This document shows, in pieces, positions 52,856 through 59,657 of a DNA stretch of 64,000 nucleotides; position 1 is the first letter of the stretch; each line of letters begins with the position of its first letter. A program made the translations under genes and the position numbers. This DNA is from CALNYZ01 sp942490945. GTDB taxonomy: Bacteria; Pseudomonadota; Gammaproteobacteria; UBA6429; Thiohalophilaceae. The stretch covers positions 1,922,001-1,986,000 of the forward strand of contig CALNYZ010000018.1 of NCBI GenBank assembly GCA_942490945.1. Reading direction: 5' to 3'. The notes under the pieces are model-generated. The model saw nothing but the letters and a program-made list of their open reading frames with translations. It did no database searches and was not told where the DNA came from.

Positions 52856-53790
52856 TGTCATTCCGGGCTTGACCCGGAATCTGGTTTTAATTTTAAAAAA
52901 ACCGAGATTCCCACTGCCGTGGGAATGACGGGAATTTTTTAAAACCGAGATTCCCGCCTCCGCGGGAATGACGGGATGACAATTTTTGTTTAAACGTCAT
53001 TCCGGGCTTGTCCCGGAATCTGGTTTTAATTTTAAAAAACCGAGATTCCCGCCTCCGCGGGAATGACGGGATGACAATTTTTGTTTAAACGTCATTCCGG
53101 GCTTGACCCGGAATCTGGTTTTAATTTTAAAAAACCGAGATTCCCGCCTCCGCGGGAATGACGGGAAGACAATTTTTGTTTAAACGTCATTCCGGGCTTG
53201 ACCCGGAATCTGGTTTTAACATCAAAAACCGAGATTCCCGCCTCGGCAATTGCTCCTGCATTGCTCTACCTTCGCACATCCATGTGCTCGTTCGTGGGAA
53301 TGACGGGAAGACAATTTTTGTTTAATCGTCATTCCGGGCTTGACCCGGAATCTGGTTTTAATTTTAAAAAACCGAGATTCCCACTTTTACTCCAGAACCG
53401 CCTACGGCGTTTCATCAAGTACTCCCTGCACGCTTCGCGTTCTGGTCGCGCAACGGGAATGACGGGAAGACAATTTTTGTTTAAACGTCATTCCGGGCTT
53501 GTCCCGGAATCTGGTTTTAACATCAAAAACCGAGATTCCCGCTTTTACTCCAGAACCGCCTACGGCGTTTCATCAAGTACTCCCTGCACGCTTCGCGTTC
53601 TGGTCGCGCAACGGGAATGACGAGAAGACTTATTACCTTGACGTCATTCCGGGCCTCTAAACTTTACGTCATTCCGGGCTTGACCCGGAATCTGGTTTTA
53701 ATTTTAAAAACCGAGATTCCCGCCTCGGCAATTGCTCCTGCATTGCTCTACCTTCGCACATCCATGTGCTCGTCCGCGGGAATGACAACC
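52856..53790. repeat. Mosaic palindromic repeat block, about seven units
   Basis: Each unit opens with GTCATTCCGGGCTTGACC-type bases, passes through CCGGAATCTGGTTTTAA and an AT-rich centre, then AACCGAGATTCCCG and closes with GGGAATGACGGG, the inverted form of the opening. Units start near 52857, 52996, 53091, 53187, 53328, 53487 and 53669, with a half unit near 52933 and a truncated one near 53642. Spacers are of three kinds: a short CCTCCGCG loop, a 61-base insert seen at about 53242 and 53725, and an 80-base insert seen at about 53384 and 53542. No gene lies within. Confidence 0.9.
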
Positions 53791-53801
53791 ATAATTGTGC
53801 G

Positions 53802-54605
53802 TTATTTATTAAACAGGCCTTTAAGTTTATCCGCGGCTTTTTGTTTTTCGGCGTCCACCTTGCTGTCGGTCTTTTCTTTAAGTTTGGCTTTTTCAGCATC
53901 GACTTTTTCTTTGGCCTTGGCTTTGAGCTTGTCTATCTCGGCATCGTAACCCTGTTTTTTCAATTGCTCGCGTGCCTGATCGGTTAAGCGATTCATGATT
54001 TCCTTGGCCAGTTCACTGGCGGTCGCGCCATTTTTACCACCCAGGTTTGCCATGTTGATGGTCGGCAGTTTGAGTTTGTAGTCTTTATTATTGAGCGGCA
54101 CAATTTTCGCGCTAATGTCACCTTCGGTAAACAACACGCGACGGATAATCAAACGCGGTTCGGACGCGGATTTGTCTTTCGCTGCGGCCTTGTTGGCACT
54201 GGCGGAACCGCCGCTGAGGTTTTTCTTTAATTCGTTGAGGTTGGTTTGTTTGTCGGCGTTCATTTCCATAAACACTTGCGGCGCCCGGATGGTGATTTCA
54301 TCAATCACGTAGGGTTCTTTTTTAATGGAGTTGATATCAATTTTGGTGGTGATTTCACCGAGTGAAAACGCGTATTTGGCATCAAAGCCTTTGGTGTTGG
54401 CAACGGTCAGACCTTTGATGGTGCCTTTGCCATCGGACAGGGCGATGCGCACACTGCTGACCCGTACCGCGGTTTGCGTGGCCTCGCTGCCGTATTTTTC
54501 GATGGCCATTTTTACCAGCCCATCCAGGTTACTGAGTACGTAAAAAATGCCCCCGCCGATGGCCAGAACGATCAGTAAGACGACGCCGAGTATGATTTTT
54601 TTCAT
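53802..54605 (-). CDS. AsmA-like membrane-anchored protein with helical C-terminus
   Basis: A 267-residue protein with an N-terminal membrane helix (4-24) and a domain typical of AsmA/DUF748-like proteins (AVRVSSVRIALSDGKGTIKG, VANTKGFDAKYAFSLGEI, EPYVIDEITIRAPQVFMEMN). The last 70 residues are a Lys/Ala/Asp-rich coiled coil (EIDKLKAKAKEKVDAEKAKL). Likely periplasmic, acting on lipids or the envelope. Upstream of the repeat block on the same strand as the 52117 gene; the block separates them. Confidence 0.78.
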   Translation of the reverse strand: MKKIILGVVLLIVLAIGGGIFYVLSNLDGLVKMAIEKYGSEATQTAVRVSSVRIALSDGKGTIKGLTVANTKGFDAKYAFSLGEITTKIDINSIKKEPYVIDEITIRAPQVFMEMNADKQTNLNELKKNLSGGSASANKAAAKDKSASEPRLIIRRVLFTEGDISAKIVPLNNKDYKLKLPTINMANLGGKNGATASELAKEIMNRLTDQAREQLKKQGYDAEIDKLKAKAKEKVDAEKAKLKEKTDSKVDAEKQKAADKLKGLFNK

Positions 54606-55011
54606 GATATTTCCTTCACCTTGTTCTGTTTGTGCAGACTGGCACGTATGGGATTGCGTGAATGACGGAGTGAACCAGCCAATGGGTAGTGTAGCTTGTT
54701 GTCATTTTGCCTCTATCGGACGGAGGATCGCAAGTTGGTATCGCGGAATGTTGAACCAGTTTTAGGTGTTGATTGCTATTTAACCATTAAAGGGTGAGCG
54801 GTAGTCAGTATTCATGTTGGCAGGACGAATATTTGCACTTGGTATTCATGTGCCGTTCAGCTACCCCGCGTAAGATGCCACTGTACGCTTGTTCTAATCA
54901 AGCAATAACTTTTTAGAACCTGCGACGGATTAACAAGCAACAAACGTTATACAAAGTAGCACGGTCATAACACACCGATTACAAGCTGGCGCACAGCGAA
55001 GGGGAAACAAC
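54606..55011. other. Gene-free stretch of 406 bases
   Basis: Divergent region between the AsmA-like gene (minus) and the DUF6515-like gene (plus). A loosely repeated TATTCATGT occurs near 54811 and 54842. No strong promoter, terminator or short gene was recognised. Confidence 0.35.
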
Positions 55012-56397
55012 ATGTTATCTATCATGCAGTTAAATAAGCATACAAACAGGCAGACTCGTCTGGCAGGGTTATGTTTGTTAGGGGCAATGCTTGCCCTGCC
55101 CCCGCTTGCGGCCGAAGCGCGGCGCGATGCGGATAATGAGCGCCAATATAACCGCGGTAACAGTAACCAGCGTGGTGCGGCATCGCATCGGCAGTTTTTG
55201 CCGGGTGAACATCGCCAGGGTAAACCGCGTGTGGATAAAACGCCGCGTCCGAGCCAACAATCGCGTGGCGAAAGCCGTGGTGAATCCCCTAGCGTACCCC
55301 GTAGCGTACCCCGTAACGAACCGCGAAATACGCGTACAGTTGAACGTGACAGCCCACCCAGACGACACGTGTTGACGGAGGATTCACGTCAACGTCAGCA
55401 GCGCAGTGAAAAGGCACCCCGCCCGGCCAAACAGGAACACCAGAACCGTCGCGATAACCGTGACGAAGATCGGGATCGTGATGGGGATAAACAGAGGTCT
55501 CAACGGTTTCTGCCTGGCGAACACAGACAGGGCAAGAGCGTGCCCGAGAAATATCGAACTGAACAACGTCAATCAGACAAGCAACGTAATGAGCGCGACA
55601 AGCGTGAACCCCGCGGCGAACGTGACAACAGCGCGCCGCGTACGGAGCGGGATCGTGCAAAAGATAAATCGCGTAATGATCATCGCAGGGATAATGACAA
55701 TCGTAACAGTTCGAATCATCAGCGTTCGCCAAATCGGGATGGCGACCATCGAAGGGATAACCGCCGTGTTTCACACGATAGACATTACCGAGAGTATGTG
55801 ACGCGTCGTCAGCATAATCGACATTATCATCGCCATGAAACGTATCGTTATCACACCCGTTACCTGGCACCGATTCGTCACCATTATCACCCGATAGGGT
55901 TTCGCTTAAGCGTGTTACCACGCAGTTATGTACGCATTGTCGTTTTAGGTGCGCCATTCTTTTATCTTGGCGGAGTGTTTTATCATCACCATAATAATGC
56001 CTACGTAGTGGTACGCGCACCGATTGGTGCGGTAGTGACAGAACTGCCGATTGGCTTTATCGCCTTTAGTATTGGTGCGTTCACGTACTACCATGTGAAT
56101 GATACCTATTATATATGGGACGATACGCGTGATGGCTATGTGGTGGTGGACAAGCCGCGTGGTGCAGAAACCGCGCTGGCCGAAGCAACTAAAGGTCGCC
56201 TGGTGGTGTATCCTAACCAGGGGCAAAGCGAAGAACTACAAGCGAGTGATCGTTATGCCTGCCATCGTTGGGCGGTAACGGAATCACGTGTGGACCCGAC
56301 GCTGGAAGAAAGCGATGATTTAACACGTGAAGAAAAAGATCATTACCGACGTGCGATATCGGCTTGCCTTGAAGGTCGTGGTTATACTGTAAAATAG
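55012..56397 (+). CDS. Exported Arg/His-rich protein with DUF6515-like C-terminus
   Basis: A 461-residue protein. A signal peptide ends near AAEA (residue 35). Residues 36-300 are low complexity, very rich in Arg, Asp, Glu, Asn, Ser and His; FLPGEHRQGK is repeated at 62-71 and 166-175. The C-terminal 160 residues fold: YVRIVVLGAPFFYLGGVFYH, VRAPIGAVVTELPIGFIAF and YACHRWAVTESRVDPTLEE match DUF6515-family proteins. Probably a periplasmic or surface protein; function unknown. A ribosome site (AAGGGG) precedes the ATG. Confidence 0.78.
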   Translation: MLSIMQLNKHTNRQTRLAGLCLLGAMLALPPLAAEARRDADNERQYNRGNSNQRGAASHRQFLPGEHRQGKPRVDKTPRPSQQSRGESRGESPSVPRSVPRNEPRNTRTVERDSPPRRHVLTEDSRQRQQRSEKAPRPAKQEHQNRRDNRDEDRDRDGDKQRSQRFLPGEHRQGKSVPEKYRTEQRQSDKQRNERDKREPRGERDNSAPRTERDRAKDKSRNDHRRDNDNRNSSNHQRSPNRDGDHRRDNRRVSHDRHYREYVTRRQHNRHYHRHETYRYHTRYLAPIRHHYHPIGFRLSVLPRSYVRIVVLGAPFFYLGGVFYHHHNNAYVVVRAPIGAVVTELPIGFIAFSIGAFTYYHVNDTYYIWDDTRDGYVVVDKPRGAETALAEATKGRLVVYPNQGQSEELQASDRYACHRWAVTESRVDPTLEESDDLTREEKDHYRRAISACLEGRGYTVK

Positions 56398-56416
56398 CAA
56401 GGATGCTATCCGAAAT

Positions 56417-57355
56417 TTACGACGGCAGGAATTCAACCGGTATGGTGACGGTCAGCGACTTGGTCGCGCCGGAGCCAAAATCAAATTGCCGGATACGCGC
56501 CAACAGGCTTGCTTCCAGTGAGGCATCTTTTAACTCACTGGACTTGATGCGCACCTTCGATACTTTGCCGGATGGCAGAATCGTAATTTCCAGAACAATT
56601 TTACCGCGCAAGCCGGGATTTTTACGCAGTGCGCGCCGATAGATAGCGTGTAACATGCTCTTGTGTTTATCCATGACGTAGGCAACGTCTTCTTCTGATC
56701 GTACTGTCTGACCTTTTGATTTACCTTGACTGCTACCCGCGGCAGGTTTGTCGGCTATATTGCCTTTCGAGGCTAACAGTTTGCGCGCCAATTGCCGTTG
56801 ATTATCATCAAGGCGCGCCGTACTGCCCGTTCCACCTCGTACCTGCTGACTGACGCCGCCGCTACCTTTGCCGCTATTGGCAGTGAGGATGTCGGTATTG
56901 ACTGTTGTCTTTGCCTGTTTGGCGTTTTTGTTTATTTTTTTATTCACCATGCTGTCGACCGACGCCGTATCGACCAGATCAGATAGTTCTTTGGTTAAGG
57001 CGAGCAAGCCACTTTCTTCGGCTTTTTTACGCGCCTTCTTTTCTATTTTGGTGAGCGGTTTTTTTTCTTCGACTTTCTTACGCTCAAACTTGGGCTTGGG
57101 AATCGGTTTGGGTTTGGGCGGCTCGGGAATCACTTTCGGTTTTGGCTTGGGTTTGGCCGTAATGTATTTGGCGACACGTTCGGGCACTTTTACTTTTACA
57201 TCGCGTTGTTCTTTGGGTATCGGGATCGAGGTCAGGGTGAAGCCAACCATCAGGCTGACGACCAGCGCAATAATTAACGCGACATTAAAACGCCGATCTT
57301 GTCTGCTGTCAGGATGCCAACCAAGCGCCAGTTGTTCGTAGGTAACGACACTCAT
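56417..57355 (-). CDS. TonB-like energy transducer with AgmX/PglI-type C-terminus
   Basis: A 312-residue protein. N-terminal membrane helix (about 28-46, LIIALVVSLMVGFTLTSIPI), then a Pro/Lys spacer (KPKPKPKVIPEPPKPKPIPK), a helical region, and a C-terminal domain MDKHKSMLHAIYRRALRKNP, GKIVLEITILPSGKVSKVRI, FDFGSGATKSLTVTIPVEF. It is three bases after ExbD-2 on the same strand. Together with ExbB and two ExbD proteins it forms a complete proton-driven energy module. Confidence 0.87.
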   Translation of the reverse strand: MSVVTYEQLALGWHPDSRQDRRFNVALIIALVVSLMVGFTLTSIPIPKEQRDVKVKVPERVAKYITAKPKPKPKVIPEPPKPKPIPKPKFERKKVEEKKPLTKIEKKARKKAEESGLLALTKELSDLVDTASVDSMVNKKINKNAKQAKTTVNTDILTANSGKGSGGVSQQVRGGTGSTARLDDNQRQLARKLLASKGNIADKPAAGSSQGKSKGQTVRSEEDVAYVMDKHKSMLHAIYRRALRKNPGLRGKIVLEITILPSGKVSKVRIKSSELKDASLEASLLARIRQFDFGSGATKSLTVTIPVEFLPS

Positions 57356-57357
57356 GG

Positions 57358-57867
57358 TTATGATTTGCTTTTTGCGTTTTGCACCGCGGCAAAGGCGATG
57401 TTGGTGTAATTTGTGTTACGACACGTGGCGAGTATTTTGCTCATGAGGCCATAGGGAATGGTTTCATCACCCATGATCGTAACAGACAGTTTACGTTGTT
57501 GTGGATCGGACACCATGACCTTTGACGCCTGAAACTGTAATTCATCTGCCAGTGTCTTGATGGTGGTTTCCGTTGACGCGAGGCTTGCTGCCACCGTCGC
57601 GACTTTTTGACCGGCCACCAGGATGTCGTCGCGGGTGACAAGTATGATCAGATTTTCTTGCGGAACCTTGCTGGCAATCGAGGTTGGTAATTTTACATCC
57701 TTGGTACTGGGTAACTGTTGCGAGCTGGAGTTAACCAGCAGAAAAAATACCAGGATGGTAAAAATATCCATTAATGACACCAGGTTTAAACCGGATTTAC
57801 CATGCAGTGATTTGAAATGCTGCATGCGCATTTGTCGGCCGGTGAGTTTTTTATTTTTAACTAACAT
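57358..57867 (-). CDS. ExbD/TolR-type biopolymer transporter subunit (second copy)
   Basis: A 169-residue protein with a cytosolic N-terminus, one membrane helix (about 27-46, LVSLMDIFTILVFFLLVNSS) containing the conserved Asp of the proton path (LMDIF) and a periplasmic domain ending TIMGDETIPYGLMSKILATC. It overlaps the preceding ExbD gene by one base (TAATG). Confidence 0.9.
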   Translation of the reverse strand: MLVKNKKLTGRQMRMQHFKSLHGKSGLNLVSLMDIFTILVFFLLVNSSSQQLPSTKDVKLPTSIASKVPQENLIILVTRDDILVAGQKVATVAASLASTETTIKTLADELQFQASKVMVSDPQQRKLSVTIMGDETIPYGLMSKILATCRNTNYTNIAFAAVQNAKSKS

Positions 57868-58415
57868 TATTTTTTCGCCGGTGTCTGTGTTGCTGTAGCG
57901 GGTGCCGTGGTCGCAGTGCTGGCCGTATCGGGCGGCGCATCACCGATGGAAATATTCGGGAACAGTTCTACGGTTTCGACGCTGAGCCCTTCAGCCACTT
58001 CGGCGCTGCGCACGTGATCCATCACCGCAATCATGGTTTTGTAATCAACGGCCGGATCGATCAACAAGGTAATGCTGTCCTGTTCCGGAAAGCGACGCTT
58101 GATCTCGACGAGAATATTACTAAAGTGATTCCACTTCACCCCTTCTGCGGGGCGTTCGATGCGCTTGATGATGCCGATGTTGGCATCCTGTATATCAAAA
58201 CGGTTCGGGTAGACAACCAGTTGCAGGGATAGCTTGATCTTGTCATCCTGGTCAGGTTTGTCATTGGGGCCGGGCAGATTTAGTTCCAGCACCGTCATGC
58301 GCGAAAACACGGCCGTGATCAGCAAAAACGGCACCAGAATCACCATCAGGTTCATAAATGCCGTGATGTTTAACTCTTCGGCTTCGCGTATGTGTCTTTG
58401 TCCAAACTTGTTCAT
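57867..58415 (-). CDS. ExbD/TolR-type biopolymer transporter subunit (first copy)
   Basis: A 182-residue ExbD-like protein. The membrane helix (ELNITAFMNLMVILVPFLLI) has Asn where the usual catalytic Asp lies (FMNLMVIL), unlike the second copy, which keeps Asp. The periplasmic domain follows (DSITLLIDPAVDYKTMIAVM) and the C-terminus is Ala/Thr-rich. Eighteen bases after the ExbB gene. The Asn substitution suggests a structural or regulatory role in a hetero-oligomer. Confidence 0.87.
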   Translation of the reverse strand: MNKFGQRHIREAEELNITAFMNLMVILVPFLLITAVFSRMTVLELNLPGPNDKPDQDDKIKLSLQLVVYPNRFDIQDANIGIIKRIERPAEGVKWNHFSNILVEIKRRFPEQDSITLLIDPAVDYKTMIAVMDHVRSAEVAEGLSVETVELFPNISIGDAPPDTASTATTAPATATQTPAKK

Positions 58416-58433
58416 TGTGTTTGCCTTGTCCGC

Positions 58434-59051
58434 CTAGTCGTTGGTGAGCAAGTTCAGCGATTTGACGGCAGATTTTTCCAGGTTATCAACAAGACGTGAT
58501 GTTTTGGAAACCAGATAGGAATGCGCCAGTAACAATGGAATCGCCGCCATCAAACCAAATGCGGTGGTGTTCATTGCAACCGAAATACTTGCGGATAATA
58601 AATCGGCTTTCTCTGCCGGTACGGCTTTCGCTACCGCGGTAAAGGCCTGAATCAGACCCACAATGGTGCCTAACAGGCCGAGCAAGGTGGCGACATTGGC
58701 GAAGGTCGCCAGATAGTGCGTACGTTGCACGAGGTTGGGCATCACATCGAGCATGCCCTCTTCCATCGCCGCTTCAACCATTTCGCGTCGTTTGTTGGCA
58801 CTGTGTCGCGCAAAACCGTAACTGAGAATGACCGACAGGGGTGTCTTGAGGGTTTCGACCATTTTCATGGCACGCTGGTAGTCGCGGGCCTTGAGCATCG
58901 GCGCGAGTTGCGACCAGATTTTTACGGTCGCACGATTTGTTTTGCTTAAATAAAAATAGCGTTCCAGTGAGATGACCAAACCGATTGCGAATACAATCAA
59001 GATTGGGTACATGAAGGGTCCGCCTGATTGGAAGAATTTTACGATTTCCAT
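58434..59051 (-). CDS. ExbB/TolQ/MotA-type proton channel subunit
   Basis: A 205-residue protein with three membrane helices: the first at about 14-32 (MYPILIVFAIGLVISLERYF), then a cytosolic loop and a pair from about 113 (LATFANVATLLGLLGTIVGL ... AVAMNTTAFGLMAAIPLLLA-like). This is the ExbB/TolQ family. Drives ExbD and the TonB-like protein encoded downstream. It follows the acidic protein gene by 87 bases. Confidence 0.92.
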   Translation of the reverse strand: MEIVKFFQSGGPFMYPILIVFAIGLVISLERYFYLSKTNRATVKIWSQLAPMLKARDYQRAMKMVETLKTPLSVILSYGFARHSANKRREMVEAAMEEGMLDVMPNLVQRTHYLATFANVATLLGLLGTIVGLIQAFTAVAKAVPAEKADLLSASISVAMNTTAFGLMAAIPLLLAHSYLVSKTSRLVDNLEKSAVKSLNLLTND

Positions 59052-59103
59052 AAATTAACTCTCATTTTTGTGTTGGTGTCTTGTTTTAATCATTTTTTCA
59101 TTA

Positions 59104-59120
59104 TGCCATTTTTCATGGCA
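59104..59120 (-). other. Stem-loop between acidic protein gene and exbB-like gene
   Basis: TGCCAT-N5-ATGGCA forms a six-pair stem in the 87-base gap. On the minus strand it is not followed by a T run, so a processing or partial attenuation element is more likely than a strong terminator. Confidence 0.3.
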
Positions 59121-59138
59121 CATTATTTCATCGTGCCG

Positions 59139-59657
59139 TTATTTTTTTAGTAAAGTCGTTAACGTATCCACCAGCTCGCCAATTTTTGCTGCACTGGTGC
59201 CTGTTTTTTTCTCAGCTTCATCGGCTTCGCCTGCTTGATCTGCTTCACTTGCTTCACTTGTTCTGTCGGGTACTGTTTCTGTATCGCTGTCATATTCAGG
59301 TTCAAGTTCAGGTTCGTTCGTCATATTCAGTACATCATTAATATCCACGGCCTCGATTGGTTCATCCGTTTCGGGCAAGTCATCCGGACTGTACAGTGTG
59401 GTGATGTCGTCGGCGTCATTGAGCGTGGGATCCGGCCCTGCATGAATAACCGAATCCAGCTTGTCCTGAAAAGTAGTATGTAGACCGTCATCTGTCTCTT
59501 CATCAGAACCATCGTCTTCGATATTCAAATCTTGCTGAATGGTATCGAATATCTGTTTGCGTTGCGCAAGATAGTCTGCCCGCGAAATCTGCTGATAAAA
59601 ATAGTCTTCGCCCAGCTTGCGCAACTGCAGGGAATATATGCTGATATCCAGACTCAT
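59139..59657 (-). CDS. Acidic SHOCT-like protein downstream of ppkA
   Basis: A 172-residue protein. The first 45 residues (LQLRKLGEDYFYQQISRADY, LAQRKQIFDTIQQDL) resemble a SHOCT-type helical hairpin. Residues 50-150 are extremely acidic (DDGSDEETDDG, EPELEPEYDSDTE, EASEADQAGEADEAE), then a short helix GELVDTLTTLLKK. The ATG at 59657 overlaps the ppkA stop by four bases; the frame extends to 59741 without support. Function unknown; translation is coupled to the kinase. Confidence 0.68.
   Translation of the reverse strand: MSLDISIYSLQLRKLGEDYFYQQISRADYLAQRKQIFDTIQQDLNIEDDGSDEETDDGLHTTFQDKLDSVIHAGPDPTLNDADDITTLYSPDDLPETDEPIEAVDINDVLNMTNEPELEPEYDSDTETVPDRTSEASEADQAGEADEAEKKTGTSAAKIGELVDTLTTLLKK

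Noticed and set aside
52856..53790. CRISPR array
   Set aside because: The repeats are long inverted pairs with AT-rich centres and spacers recur in identical form; unit lengths vary from 75 to about 140 bases and no cas genes are nearby.
55289..56020. 243-codon minus-strand frame
   Set aside because: Antisense to the low-complexity DUF6515-like protein gene; the open frame results from its biased codons.
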